Shown here one piece after another: positions 1 through 5,730 of a stretch of DNA of 5,730 bases. The notes under the pieces are model-generated. The model was not told the origin of the DNA. It did no database searches and saw only the letters and a list, made by a program, of their open reading frames with translations. Origin of the DNA: Hyphomicrobiales bacterium. GTDB lineage: Bacteria > Pseudomonadota > Alphaproteobacteria > Rhizobiales > Rhizobiaceae. The DNA is taken from assembly GCA_011087745.1 (NCBI GenBank), contig JAALLB010000125.1, forward strand, positions 1-5,730, written 5' to 3'. Position numbers and translations under genes: made by a program. Position 1 is the first letter of the stretch. Every line of letters starts with the position of its first letter.

Positions 1-2
1 AA

Positions 3-532
3 AAATCCTCACCTGCACTTTCTCATTCAACGTTCGGTAACTTGGCAATACCCATGAAAGTGATAAGAAGTTTGTCAAGGAAGCAGCCGAACTTGCGGGC
101 GGTGATGCCGATGCAGCTGCGCTATCTCTGATTGAAATAGGGTGGCGGCGCATCGGGCAAGATGCCAATCATGCCATACGAGCATTTAATCAGGCTTGGC
201 TGATACAGCCGGACAACCCCAATATATTCTGGGGATTTGCCGTTGCTTCCCATATTCGAAAAGACAAGCTTAAAACCGTTAATCGCTGGTTTGCCAGAAC
301 CCGCCAGCTGATGGCATTAAAGGGCTTGCCCGATAGTGCACGATTAGAAGCTGATCAAGGGCGCGTTTTGGAAGAACGCAAGTGCTACAAGGAAGCGCGA
401 CCCTATTTTGAAAAAGCACTCTCGCTTCAGCCCAAATACCTCCAGGCCCATTTAGGCATGATCAATGTTGCTGCAGCATTGGGTGACAAGGAACTACAAG
501 AAAAACATCAAAAATGCATGACGAGTTGGTAA
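3..532 (+). pseudogene. TPR-repeat protein, 5'-partial with apparent frameshift near 33-49
   Basis: From about position 41 to the TAA at 530-532 one frame encodes a TPR-type helical repeat protein. Visible signatures are FNQAWLIQPDNPNIFWGF (185-238) and a classic TPR unit ending EARPYFEKALSLQPKYLQAH (388-450, in parts). This matches a family of small TPR proteins, often secreted or lipoproteins, in which a short 'YGNT/FGNT' segment precedes the repeats. The frame has a stop (TAA, 38-40) and no ATG, GTG or TTG before the internal ATG at 311, which lies mid-repeat and would cut off most of the domain. The preceding residues continue in another frame: positions 3-41 read SSPALSHSTFGN, and 41-52 in the second frame read LGNT, so the FGN motif appears twice, 8 bases apart. 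I infer one frameshift, by a 1-base loss or an 8-base near-duplication. The gene ends 4 bp before pccA, so they probably share a transcript. Function is unknown; the signal peptide, if any, is off-window. A short ATG-311 product is possible but unlikely to fold as the family does. Confidence 0.7.
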
Positions 533-536
533 AATA

Positions 537-2543
537 ATGTTCAAAAAAATACTCATCGCAAATCGTGGCGAAATTGCCTGCCGCGTTATAAAAACAGCCA
601 AGAAAATGGGCATTGCTACCGTCGCCGTTTATTCAGATGCGGATGCAAACGCGCTTCATGTAAAAATGGCTGACGAGGCAATTCACATCGGACCACCACC
701 AGCAAATGAATCCTACATCGTGATCGAAAAAATCATGGATGCCATCAAGCAATCAGGTGCAGAAGCGGTACATCCTGGTTATGGTTTCTTGTCAGAAAAT
801 CCAAAATTTGCAGAAGCGTTGAAAAAGGCCAAAGTCGCTTTCATCGGCCCACCAGTGGGTGCCATTGAGGCCATGGGCGACAAGATCACTTCGAAAAAAC
901 TGGCGCAAGAGGCAGGTGTTTCAACTGTGCCGGGACATATGGATCTCATCGAAGACGCAGATGAAGCCATCAAGATTTCAAAACAAATTGGCTACCCTGT
1001 GATGATCAAGGCTTCTGCAGGTGGCGGCGGAAAGGGCATGCGCATTGCATGGAATGATGAAGATGCGCGCGAGGGTTTTCAATCCTCCAAAAACGAAGCC
1101 AAAAACTCTTTTGGTGATGATCGTATTTTCATCGAGAAATTTGTGACCCAACCTCGTCATATCGAAATCCAGGTATTGGGCGATAATCACGGCAATTGCA
1201 TTTATTTGGGCGAACGAGAATGCTCCATCCAGCGTCGTAATCAAAAAGTAATCGAAGAAGCCCCTTCCCCATTCCTGGATGAAAAAACCCGCAAGGCAAT
1301 GGGCGAACAGGCGGTAGCCCTTTCCAAGGCAGTTGATTATTCATCAGCTGGTACGGTTGAGTTCATTGTTGATGGCGACAAGAACTTCTATTTCCTGGAA
1401 ATGAACACACGCCTTCAAGTTGAACACCCTGTAACTGAGCTCATTACCGGAATTGATTTGGTTGAACAAATGATCCGGGCAGCCTATGGCGAAAAACTTG
1501 CAATCAAACAAGAAGACATAAAACTAACTGGCTGGGCCATCGAAAGTAGGCTTTATGCTGAAGACCCCTATCGCAATTTCTTGCCATCAATTGGCCGTCT
1601 AACCAAATACCGTCCGCCGCAAGAAGGTGAAACAGATAACGGCACTATCGTGCGTAATGACAATGGCGTCTTTGAAGGTGGAGAAATTTCCATGTTCTAT
1701 GATCCGATGATTGCCAAGCTGTGCACATGGGGTGAAGATCGTCCAACAGCCATTCATGCCATGCGCGAAGCATTGGATGGATTTGAAGTGGAAGGCATTG
1801 GCCACAACCTGCCATTTTTGTCGGCCGTGATGGATCACTATAAGTTCTGCTCTGGCAACATAACTACAGCCTTTATAGAAGAAGAATATCCAGATGGTTT
1901 CGCTGGCGTAACAATCGATATTGACAGCCAAAAGAAGCTTGCTGCTGCTGCAAGCATCTTAAATACAATATCTGAACTGCGTCGTACCAGGCTTTCTGGC
2001 ACACTGGTCAACCACAAGCGAAAAGTTGGCAAGGAATGGGTAGTCATCATTGATGGAAACCATTTTCCGCTCAAACTAAATAAAATTTGCAACGAAGGCG
2101 CCAACGTAAAAATTAAGGGCGAAAAAATCGGCGTCGAAACCGAATGGCGCCCAGGTCAATCTCTCGCTCACGTGCAGGTGGGCAATGAAATGCTAAAGCT
2201 CAAAGTCGAAAAAACCAACACAGGGTTACGCATCCGTTGGCGTGGAGCTGAGATGGACGTAAAGGTTTTGAACGAAACACAGGCGAAGTATCTGGCAATG
2301 ATGCCGGAAAAAATTGCCGAAGACATGTCCAAATTCCTGCTCTGCCCAATGCCGGGTCTGGTTGTTTCAATCAACGTGAGCGAAGGCGACGAAGTTGAAG
2401 AGGGTCAGGCGCTCGCGACAGTCGAAGCCATGAAAATGGAAAATATCCTACGAGCGGAGAAAAAATGCACCATCGCAAAAATCAATGCCAAGGCAGGCGA
2501 TAGCTTGGCGCTGGATGATGTGATTATTGAGTTTGGTGATTGA
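537..2543 (+). CDS. pccA: Propionyl-CoA carboxylase alpha subunit (biotin carboxylase + biotinyl domain)
   Basis: This subunit carries biotin, carboxylates it with ATP and bicarbonate, and hands the carboxyl group to a beta subunit that makes methylmalonyl-CoA from propionyl-CoA in the cytoplasm. In 668 residues I see: the biotin carboxylase N-terminus (KKILIANRGEIACRV, 3-17); the ATP-grasp glycine loop GGGGKGM (162-168); ERECSIQRRNQK (226-237); and EMNTRLQVEHPVTE (288-301) with Glu288, Asn290, Arg292 and Glu296 as in E. coli AccC. A C-terminal carboxylase region runs to about 450, a BT-type linker domain spans roughly 485-590 (ending YLAMMPEK), and a biotinyl domain spans about 600-668 with PMPG (604-607) and AMKM, biotin on Lys633. 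Length fits PccA; the BT domain separates it from AccC and pyruvate carboxylase. Methylcrotonyl- or other acyl-CoA carboxylase alpha is the main alternative, but the adjacent mutase gene favours propionyl-CoA. ATG 537 starts the conserved N-terminus directly. The Shine-Dalgarno is weak (GAG at 523-525), so coupling to the upstream TPR frame, 4 bp away, is plausible. No pccB is in the window. Confidence 0.93.
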   Translation: MFKKILIANRGEIACRVIKTAKKMGIATVAVYSDADANALHVKMADEAIHIGPPPANESYIVIEKIMDAIKQSGAEAVHPGYGFLSENPKFAEALKKAKVAFIGPPVGAIEAMGDKITSKKLAQEAGVSTVPGHMDLIEDADEAIKISKQIGYPVMIKASAGGGGKGMRIAWNDEDAREGFQSSKNEAKNSFGDDRIFIEKFVTQPRHIEIQVLGDNHGNCIYLGERECSIQRRNQKVIEEAPSPFLDEKTRKAMGEQAVALSKAVDYSSAGTVEFIVDGDKNFYFLEMNTRLQVEHPVTELITGIDLVEQMIRAAYGEKLAIKQEDIKLTGWAIESRLYAEDPYRNFLPSIGRLTKYRPPQEGETDNGTIVRNDNGVFEGGEISMFYDPMIAKLCTWGEDRPTAIHAMREALDGFEVEGIGHNLPFLSAVMDHYKFCSGNITTAFIEEEYPDGFAGVTIDIDSQKKLAAAASILNTISELRRTRLSGTLVNHKRKVGKEWVVIIDGNHFPLKLNKICNEGANVKIKGEKIGVETEWRPGQSLAHVQVGNEMLKLKVEKTNTGLRIRWRGAEMDVKVLNETQAKYLAMMPEKIAEDMSKFLLCPMPGLVVSINVSEGDEVEEGQALATVEAMKMENILRAEKKCTIAKINAKAGDSLALDDVIIEFGD

Positions 2544-2654
2544 TCTTAGGCAAATTTGCAGTTCTTAAGTTCAAAACTGACTTCATGACATATACCCATC
2601 AACGATATATAATCGCGACGAGCAGAGTAGAAAATAGACAAGGTATTTTCCAGG
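2544..2654 (+). promoter_or_regulatory. Intergenic leader with sigma70-like promoter for methylmalonyl-CoA mutase
   Basis: The 111-bp gap between pccA and the mutase gene contains ATGACA at 2585-2590 (one mismatch to the TTGACA -35 consensus), a spacer of exactly 17 bp, and a perfect TATAAT at 2608-2613. This predicts transcription from about 2619-2621 and a 5' leader of about 35 nt. An AAGG at 2640-2643 lies 11 nt before the ATG and may serve as ribosome binding site. Upstream, a 10-bp perfect palindrome GCAAATTTGC (2550-2559) sits 7 bp after the pccA stop; it is A/T-rich in the centre and has no T-run after it, so it is not a convincing terminator. The promoter is a sequence match only, but it suggests the mutase can be transcribed apart from pccA. 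Confidence 0.6.
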
Positions 2655-4814
2655 ATGACTAAAAATCCAACCAAAAGAGACTGGCTTGATTTAGCATCAA
2701 AAGAAATGCGTGGTGGTAATCCTGATGATTTGACCTGGAATACTGCTGAAGGAATTGCTGTAAAGCCGCTCTACACCCAGGAAGACCTTGATGCAGTCGA
2801 ACATCTTGGAACTCTGCCAGGATTTGATCCATATCTTCGCGGCCCAAAGGCGACCATGTATGCCGGACGGCCCTGGACCATCCGTCAATATGCCGGATTT
2901 TCTACTGCTGAAGAATCAAATGCGTTTTATCGCGAAAATCTTGCCGCAGGCCAGAAAGGCCTTTCAGTTGCCTTTGATTTGGCAACTCATCGCGGCTATG
3001 ATTCAGATCACCCACGCGTAATTGGCGATGTCGGCAAGGCTGGTGTTGCCATTGATTCTGTTGAAGACATGAAAATCCTGTTTGACGGTATCCCGCTGGA
3101 TGAAATGTCTGTATCCATGACAATGAACGGTGCAGTTGTTCCGATCCTTGCAAGTTTCATTGTGGCAGGCGAAGAGCAAGGCGTTTCACGCGATAAACTT
3201 TCGGGCACTATTCAAAATGATATCCTAAAAGAATTCATGGTTCGCAATACCTACATTTATCCGCCAGACCCATCCATGCGGATTGTTGCTGACATCATTG
3301 AATACACCTCCAACGAAATGCCGAAATTCAACTCAATTTCCATTTCGGGCTACCACATGCAGGAAGCTGGTTCTAATCTTGTTCAGGAGCTTGCCTATAC
3401 ACTTGCAGATGGGCGGGAATATGTACGCGCTGCCCTGTCAAAAGGCATGGATGTTGATGCTTTTGCCGACCGCCTTTCATTCTTCTTTTGTATTGGCATG
3501 AACTTCTTCATGGAGGCAGCCAAACTTCGGGCCGCCCGTCTACTCTGGTCAAAAATCATGACCGAATTTGAACCAAAGGATCCTAAAAGCCTGATGCTTC
3601 GCACTCACTGTCAAACGTCTGGCGTCTCACTTCAGGAACAAGACCCATACAATAATGTCGTGCGCACAGCTTTTGAGGCTATGTCGGCCGTATTGGGTGG
3701 CACCCAATCCTTGCACACAAATTCATTTGATGAGGCCATTGCCCTACCAACTGAAACGTCTGCCCGCATTGCCAGAAACACTCAGTTGATTTTGCAACAC
3801 GAAACGGGCGTCACCAAGGTCATCGATCCACTGGCCGGTTCATATTACGTTGAGAGCCTTACCCAAAATCTGGTTGATGAAGCCTGGAAACTGATCGAAG
3901 AAGTTGAAGCAGCTGGCGGCATGACCAAGGCTGTTGAGGCAGGTCTTCCAAAGGCACGGATCGAGGAATCCTCCGCTGCACGCCAGGCCCGCGTTGACAA
4001 GGGAGAAGAAGTTATCGTTGGTGTAAACAAATACCAACTCACCCATCAAGATGATATCGATATCCTTCAAATAGATAATATCGCTGTAAGAAAAGCTCAA
4101 ATTGCTAGGCTGGAACGCACGCGCAAAAACCGCGATCAAACTGCTTGTGATGCAACCCTTGCCAAACTGACCAAAGTGGCAAAAACCGGCGAAGGCAATA
4201 TTCTTGAAGCTGCCGTTGAAGCTGCAAGACAGCGCGCCTCACTGGGAGAAATTTCAGATGCAATGGAAATAGCCTGGGGACGTCACAAGGCAGAAGTAAA
4301 AACTATATCAGACGTTTACGGAGCTGGCTTTGATGGCGATGAGGCCTACGCAAAAATTCAGGGTGACATCTCATCCATGGAAAAAACACTAGGCCGCAAG
4401 CCCCGCATCATGGTGGTTAAAATGGGTCAGGACGGACATGACCGTGGCGCAAAAATCATTGCTTCAGCTTTTGATGACATGGGCTTTGACGTGATTGTTG
4501 GGACGCTTTTCCAAACACCGGGAGAAGCTGCAGACTTAGCTGTCAGTGAAGATGTGGATGTGGTTGGTATTTCTTCGCACGCGGCGGGACATAAGATCCT
4601 CGCACCAATGCTTCTGGAAGAACTTGCAGCTCGTAACGCTGCGGATAAAATTGTTATTTGCGGCGGCGTAATTCCAGCACAAGATTATGCCTTCTTGAAA
4701 GATGCCGGTGTAACAGAAATTTATGGCCCTGGAACCAATATCCTGGAATCTGCCTCAAGCCTTCTTGGTCACATCAAGGAAAAGTTCAGAGGGGAAAATT
4801 ACGCAGCTGAATGA
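2655..4814 (+). CDS. scpA: Methylmalonyl-CoA mutase, single-chain, adenosylcobalamin-dependent
   Basis: It isomerises (R)-methylmalonyl-CoA to succinyl-CoA, feeding propionate carbon into the TCA cycle. The 719-residue protein carries the N-terminal TIM-barrel domain (about 30-550): TMYAGRPWTIRQYAGFSTAE (67-86) includes Arg72, Arg77 and Tyr79, corresponding to Arg82, Arg87 and Tyr89 of the Propionibacterium enzyme. Gln187, Arg197 (MVRNTYIYPP) and His234 (SGYHMQEAG) match further known active-site residues. The C-terminal cobalamin-binding domain (about 582-715) has MGQDGHDRG with the DxHxxG motif at 593-598, so His595 is the axial cobalt ligand, followed by the family's GGVIPAQD (670-677). 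All key residues are present and length is normal for the homodimeric alphaproteobacterial form (named scpA, bhbA or mcm in different annotations). Isobutyryl- or ethylmalonyl-CoA mutase is the alternative, but the full single-chain layout and the pccA neighbour favour methylmalonyl-CoA. Its own promoter lies in the preceding gap. The epimerase and the MeaB-type chaperone are not seen here. Confidence 0.96.
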   Translation: MTKNPTKRDWLDLASKEMRGGNPDDLTWNTAEGIAVKPLYTQEDLDAVEHLGTLPGFDPYLRGPKATMYAGRPWTIRQYAGFSTAEESNAFYRENLAAGQKGLSVAFDLATHRGYDSDHPRVIGDVGKAGVAIDSVEDMKILFDGIPLDEMSVSMTMNGAVVPILASFIVAGEEQGVSRDKLSGTIQNDILKEFMVRNTYIYPPDPSMRIVADIIEYTSNEMPKFNSISISGYHMQEAGSNLVQELAYTLADGREYVRAALSKGMDVDAFADRLSFFFCIGMNFFMEAAKLRAARLLWSKIMTEFEPKDPKSLMLRTHCQTSGVSLQEQDPYNNVVRTAFEAMSAVLGGTQSLHTNSFDEAIALPTETSARIARNTQLILQHETGVTKVIDPLAGSYYVESLTQNLVDEAWKLIEEVEAAGGMTKAVEAGLPKARIEESSAARQARVDKGEEVIVGVNKYQLTHQDDIDILQIDNIAVRKAQIARLERTRKNRDQTACDATLAKLTKVAKTGEGNILEAAVEAARQRASLGEISDAMEIAWGRHKAEVKTISDVYGAGFDGDEAYAKIQGDISSMEKTLGRKPRIMVVKMGQDGHDRGAKIIASAFDDMGFDVIVGTLFQTPGEAADLAVSEDVDVVGISSHAAGHKILAPMLLEELAARNAADKIVICGGVIPAQDYAFLKDAGVTEIYGPGTNILESASSLLGHIKEKFRGENYAAE

Positions 4815-4862
4815 GAATAACGTTATGATTGCCGAAAAATCGCATTAGTATTCGGAGTTTAT
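4815..4862 (+). promoter_or_regulatory. Short intergenic gap with palindrome and Shine-Dalgarno
   Basis: The 48-bp gap begins just after the mutase stop with a perfect 10-bp palindrome, ATAACGTTAT (4817-4826), which lacks the GC-rich stem and T-run of an intrinsic terminator. GGAG at 4854-4857 lies 5 nt before the ATG at 4863 and is a good ribosome binding site, which fixes the start of the downstream transporter frame. I find no well-spaced -35/-10 pair, so transcription probably reads through from the mutase gene or starts within it. Confidence 0.45.
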
Positions 4863-5730
4863 ATGTCACCAGACTACATCCTTGTTTTTGGTATTTTGGC
4901 TAGCACGTTAGTTCTATTTGCCTCCGGGCAGCTCCGATATGACTACGTGGCAATACTGGCTTTGCTGACCGGCGTATTTTTAGGGGTGGTTCCCGCTGCA
5001 AGTGCGTTTGCCGGATTTGGGCATCCAGCCGTTATCACAGTTGCTGCAGTTCTAATCATCAGTAAAGCGCTTCAAAATTCAGGTGTTGTAGCATTTCTGG
5101 CCGGCTTCCTCGCGCCAACAAGAGCATCTGAACAAAACGTATTAGCGCCAGTATAACCCTGGTAGCGCTGTTATCAAGCTTTATGAACAATGTGGGTGCA
5201 CTGGCTTTAATGTTACCCGTCGCGCTTCAAAATACCGAAAAAGCACGATATTCACCATCCAAACTTTTAATGCCTCTATCATTTGCTTCTTTGTTGGGCG
5301 GATTGGTAACGCTGATTGGCACACCAACCAATATTGTGATTTCAACCTACCGCATGCAATTTATCGGCGAACCTTTCAGCATGTTTGATTTCACTCCGGT
5401 TGCCATCGTTGGTTTAATCTACATCATGACCATTGGCTAGCGATTACTTCCCAACCGTCTTCCAAACCATCGCAAATCTAGCCTCTCACACGTTGAAGAT
5501 TATATTACCGAAGTTCAAGTTCCAACGGATTCGCGGATCGTTGGCTTGACAATCAGGCAATTGGAACATGATTGCGAAAACGAACTCACTGTAATGGCAA
5601 TGATAAGACAGAAGCGGCAACGGTCTGCTCCACAAGGCAGCGAGAGAATTCTTGAAGGAGATACCCTTATCCTTGAAGGCTACTCGATTCACACATCTTT
5701 CGCCATCGTGTATCCGAGTTGGATTGCCCT
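4863..5730 (+). pseudogene. SLC13/DASS-family transporter with TrkA-C insert: frameshifted, nonsense-interrupted, 3'-partial
   Basis: The family comprises inner-membrane anion/Na+ symporters (dicarboxylate, sulfate and similar); the substrate cannot be told here. The first frame (4863-5156) gives hydrophobic helices and the signature AFAGFGHPAVITVAAVL, then hits TAA at 5154. Homology resumes in the -1 frame from about 5135: TLVALLSSFMNNVGALALML, then SLLGGLVTLIGTPTNIVIS, both characteristic of the family. Adding one A to the AAAA run at 5134-5137 would join the frames smoothly (SEQ-KRISAS-TLVALL). The second frame stops at TAG 5438-5440, inside IG*RLLP where relatives have Trp (GWRLLP), so a single G-to-A change of TGG explains it. 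The same frame stays open from 5441 to the window end and encodes a TrkA-C/RCK-C-like domain (VEDYITEVQVP, then LEGDTLILEG), as found between the two membrane halves of about 590-residue relatives. The second membrane half lies off-window. Two independent lesions make an inactive gene likely, unless they are sequencing errors. Confidence 0.82.

Noticed and set aside
978..1931. Antisense open frames across pccA
   Set aside because: They lie opposite conserved biotin carboxylase sequence, overlap one another, and encode nothing recognisable; they are by-products of the coding strand's codon use.
2550..2575. Rho-independent terminator after pccA
   Set aside because: The palindrome GCAAATTTGC has a weak AT-rich stem, no loop and no following T-run.
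2788..4139. Other-frame and antisense open frames within the mutase gene
   Set aside because: The + strand mutase frame is fully conserved through the region, and the alternatives have no recognisable domain, ribosome site or context.
4829..4851. Promoter (TTGCCG ... TAGTAT) before the transporter
   Set aside because: The spacer is only 11 bp and both hexamers match the consensus poorly.
5131..5140. Programmed -1 ribosomal frameshifting to join the two transporter frames
   Set aside because: The frame phase fits a -1 shift, but the in-frame heptamer is A CAA AAC, not the X XXY YYZ slippery form, and the four-A run is too short for transcriptional slippage. The second lesion (TAG at 5438) would still stop the product, so decay or error is simpler.
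5438..5440. TAG read-through or recoding as a sense codon
   Set aside because: The family has Trp at this site, which is not a known TAG reassignment, and one TAG in a gene that is also frameshifted is better explained by a point mutation. The intact genes end in TGA and give no hint of an altered code.

Overview
The window reads as a stretch of a bacterial chromosome, most likely alphaproteobacterial. That placement rests on the style of the two large proteins and on a propionyl-CoA carboxylase alpha gene lying directly beside a single-chain methylmalonyl-CoA mutase gene; no rRNA or other marker is present to confirm it. Base composition looks moderate (not counted). All recognisable genes are on the + strand.

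Layout: (1) about 3-532, the C-terminal part of a tetratricopeptide-repeat (TPR) protein whose 5' end is cut by the window edge and which carries an apparent frameshift near 33-49. (2) 537-2543, an intact pccA-type gene: biotin carboxylase, BT linker and biotinyl domains, with the biotin lysine at residue 633. (3) A 111-bp gap holding a good sigma70-like promoter (ATGACA, 17-bp spacer, TATAAT). (4) 2655-4814, an intact methylmalonyl-CoA mutase with both the TIM-barrel substrate domain and the C-terminal cobalamin domain (axial His595). (5) A 48-bp gap with a small palindrome and a clear Shine-Dalgarno. (6) 4863 to the window end, a broken SLC13/DASS-type transporter gene with a -1 frameshift near an A-run at about 5134-5137 and an in-frame TAG at 5438 where a Trp is expected, followed by open frame encoding a TrkA-C-like domain.

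The two intact genes form the core of the propionate (methylmalonyl-CoA) route: propionyl-CoA is carboxylated to methylmalonyl-CoA, which B12-dependent mutase isomerises to succinyl-CoA. The carboxylase beta subunit (pccB) and methylmalonyl-CoA epimerase are needed to complete this but are not in the window.

I see no new biological system here. The most notable signal is the contrast between two undamaged 2-kb metabolic genes and damaged reading frames on both sides, which is either real gene decay or draft-sequence error. No tRNA, rRNA, CRISPR array, insertion sequence or long repeat was seen.
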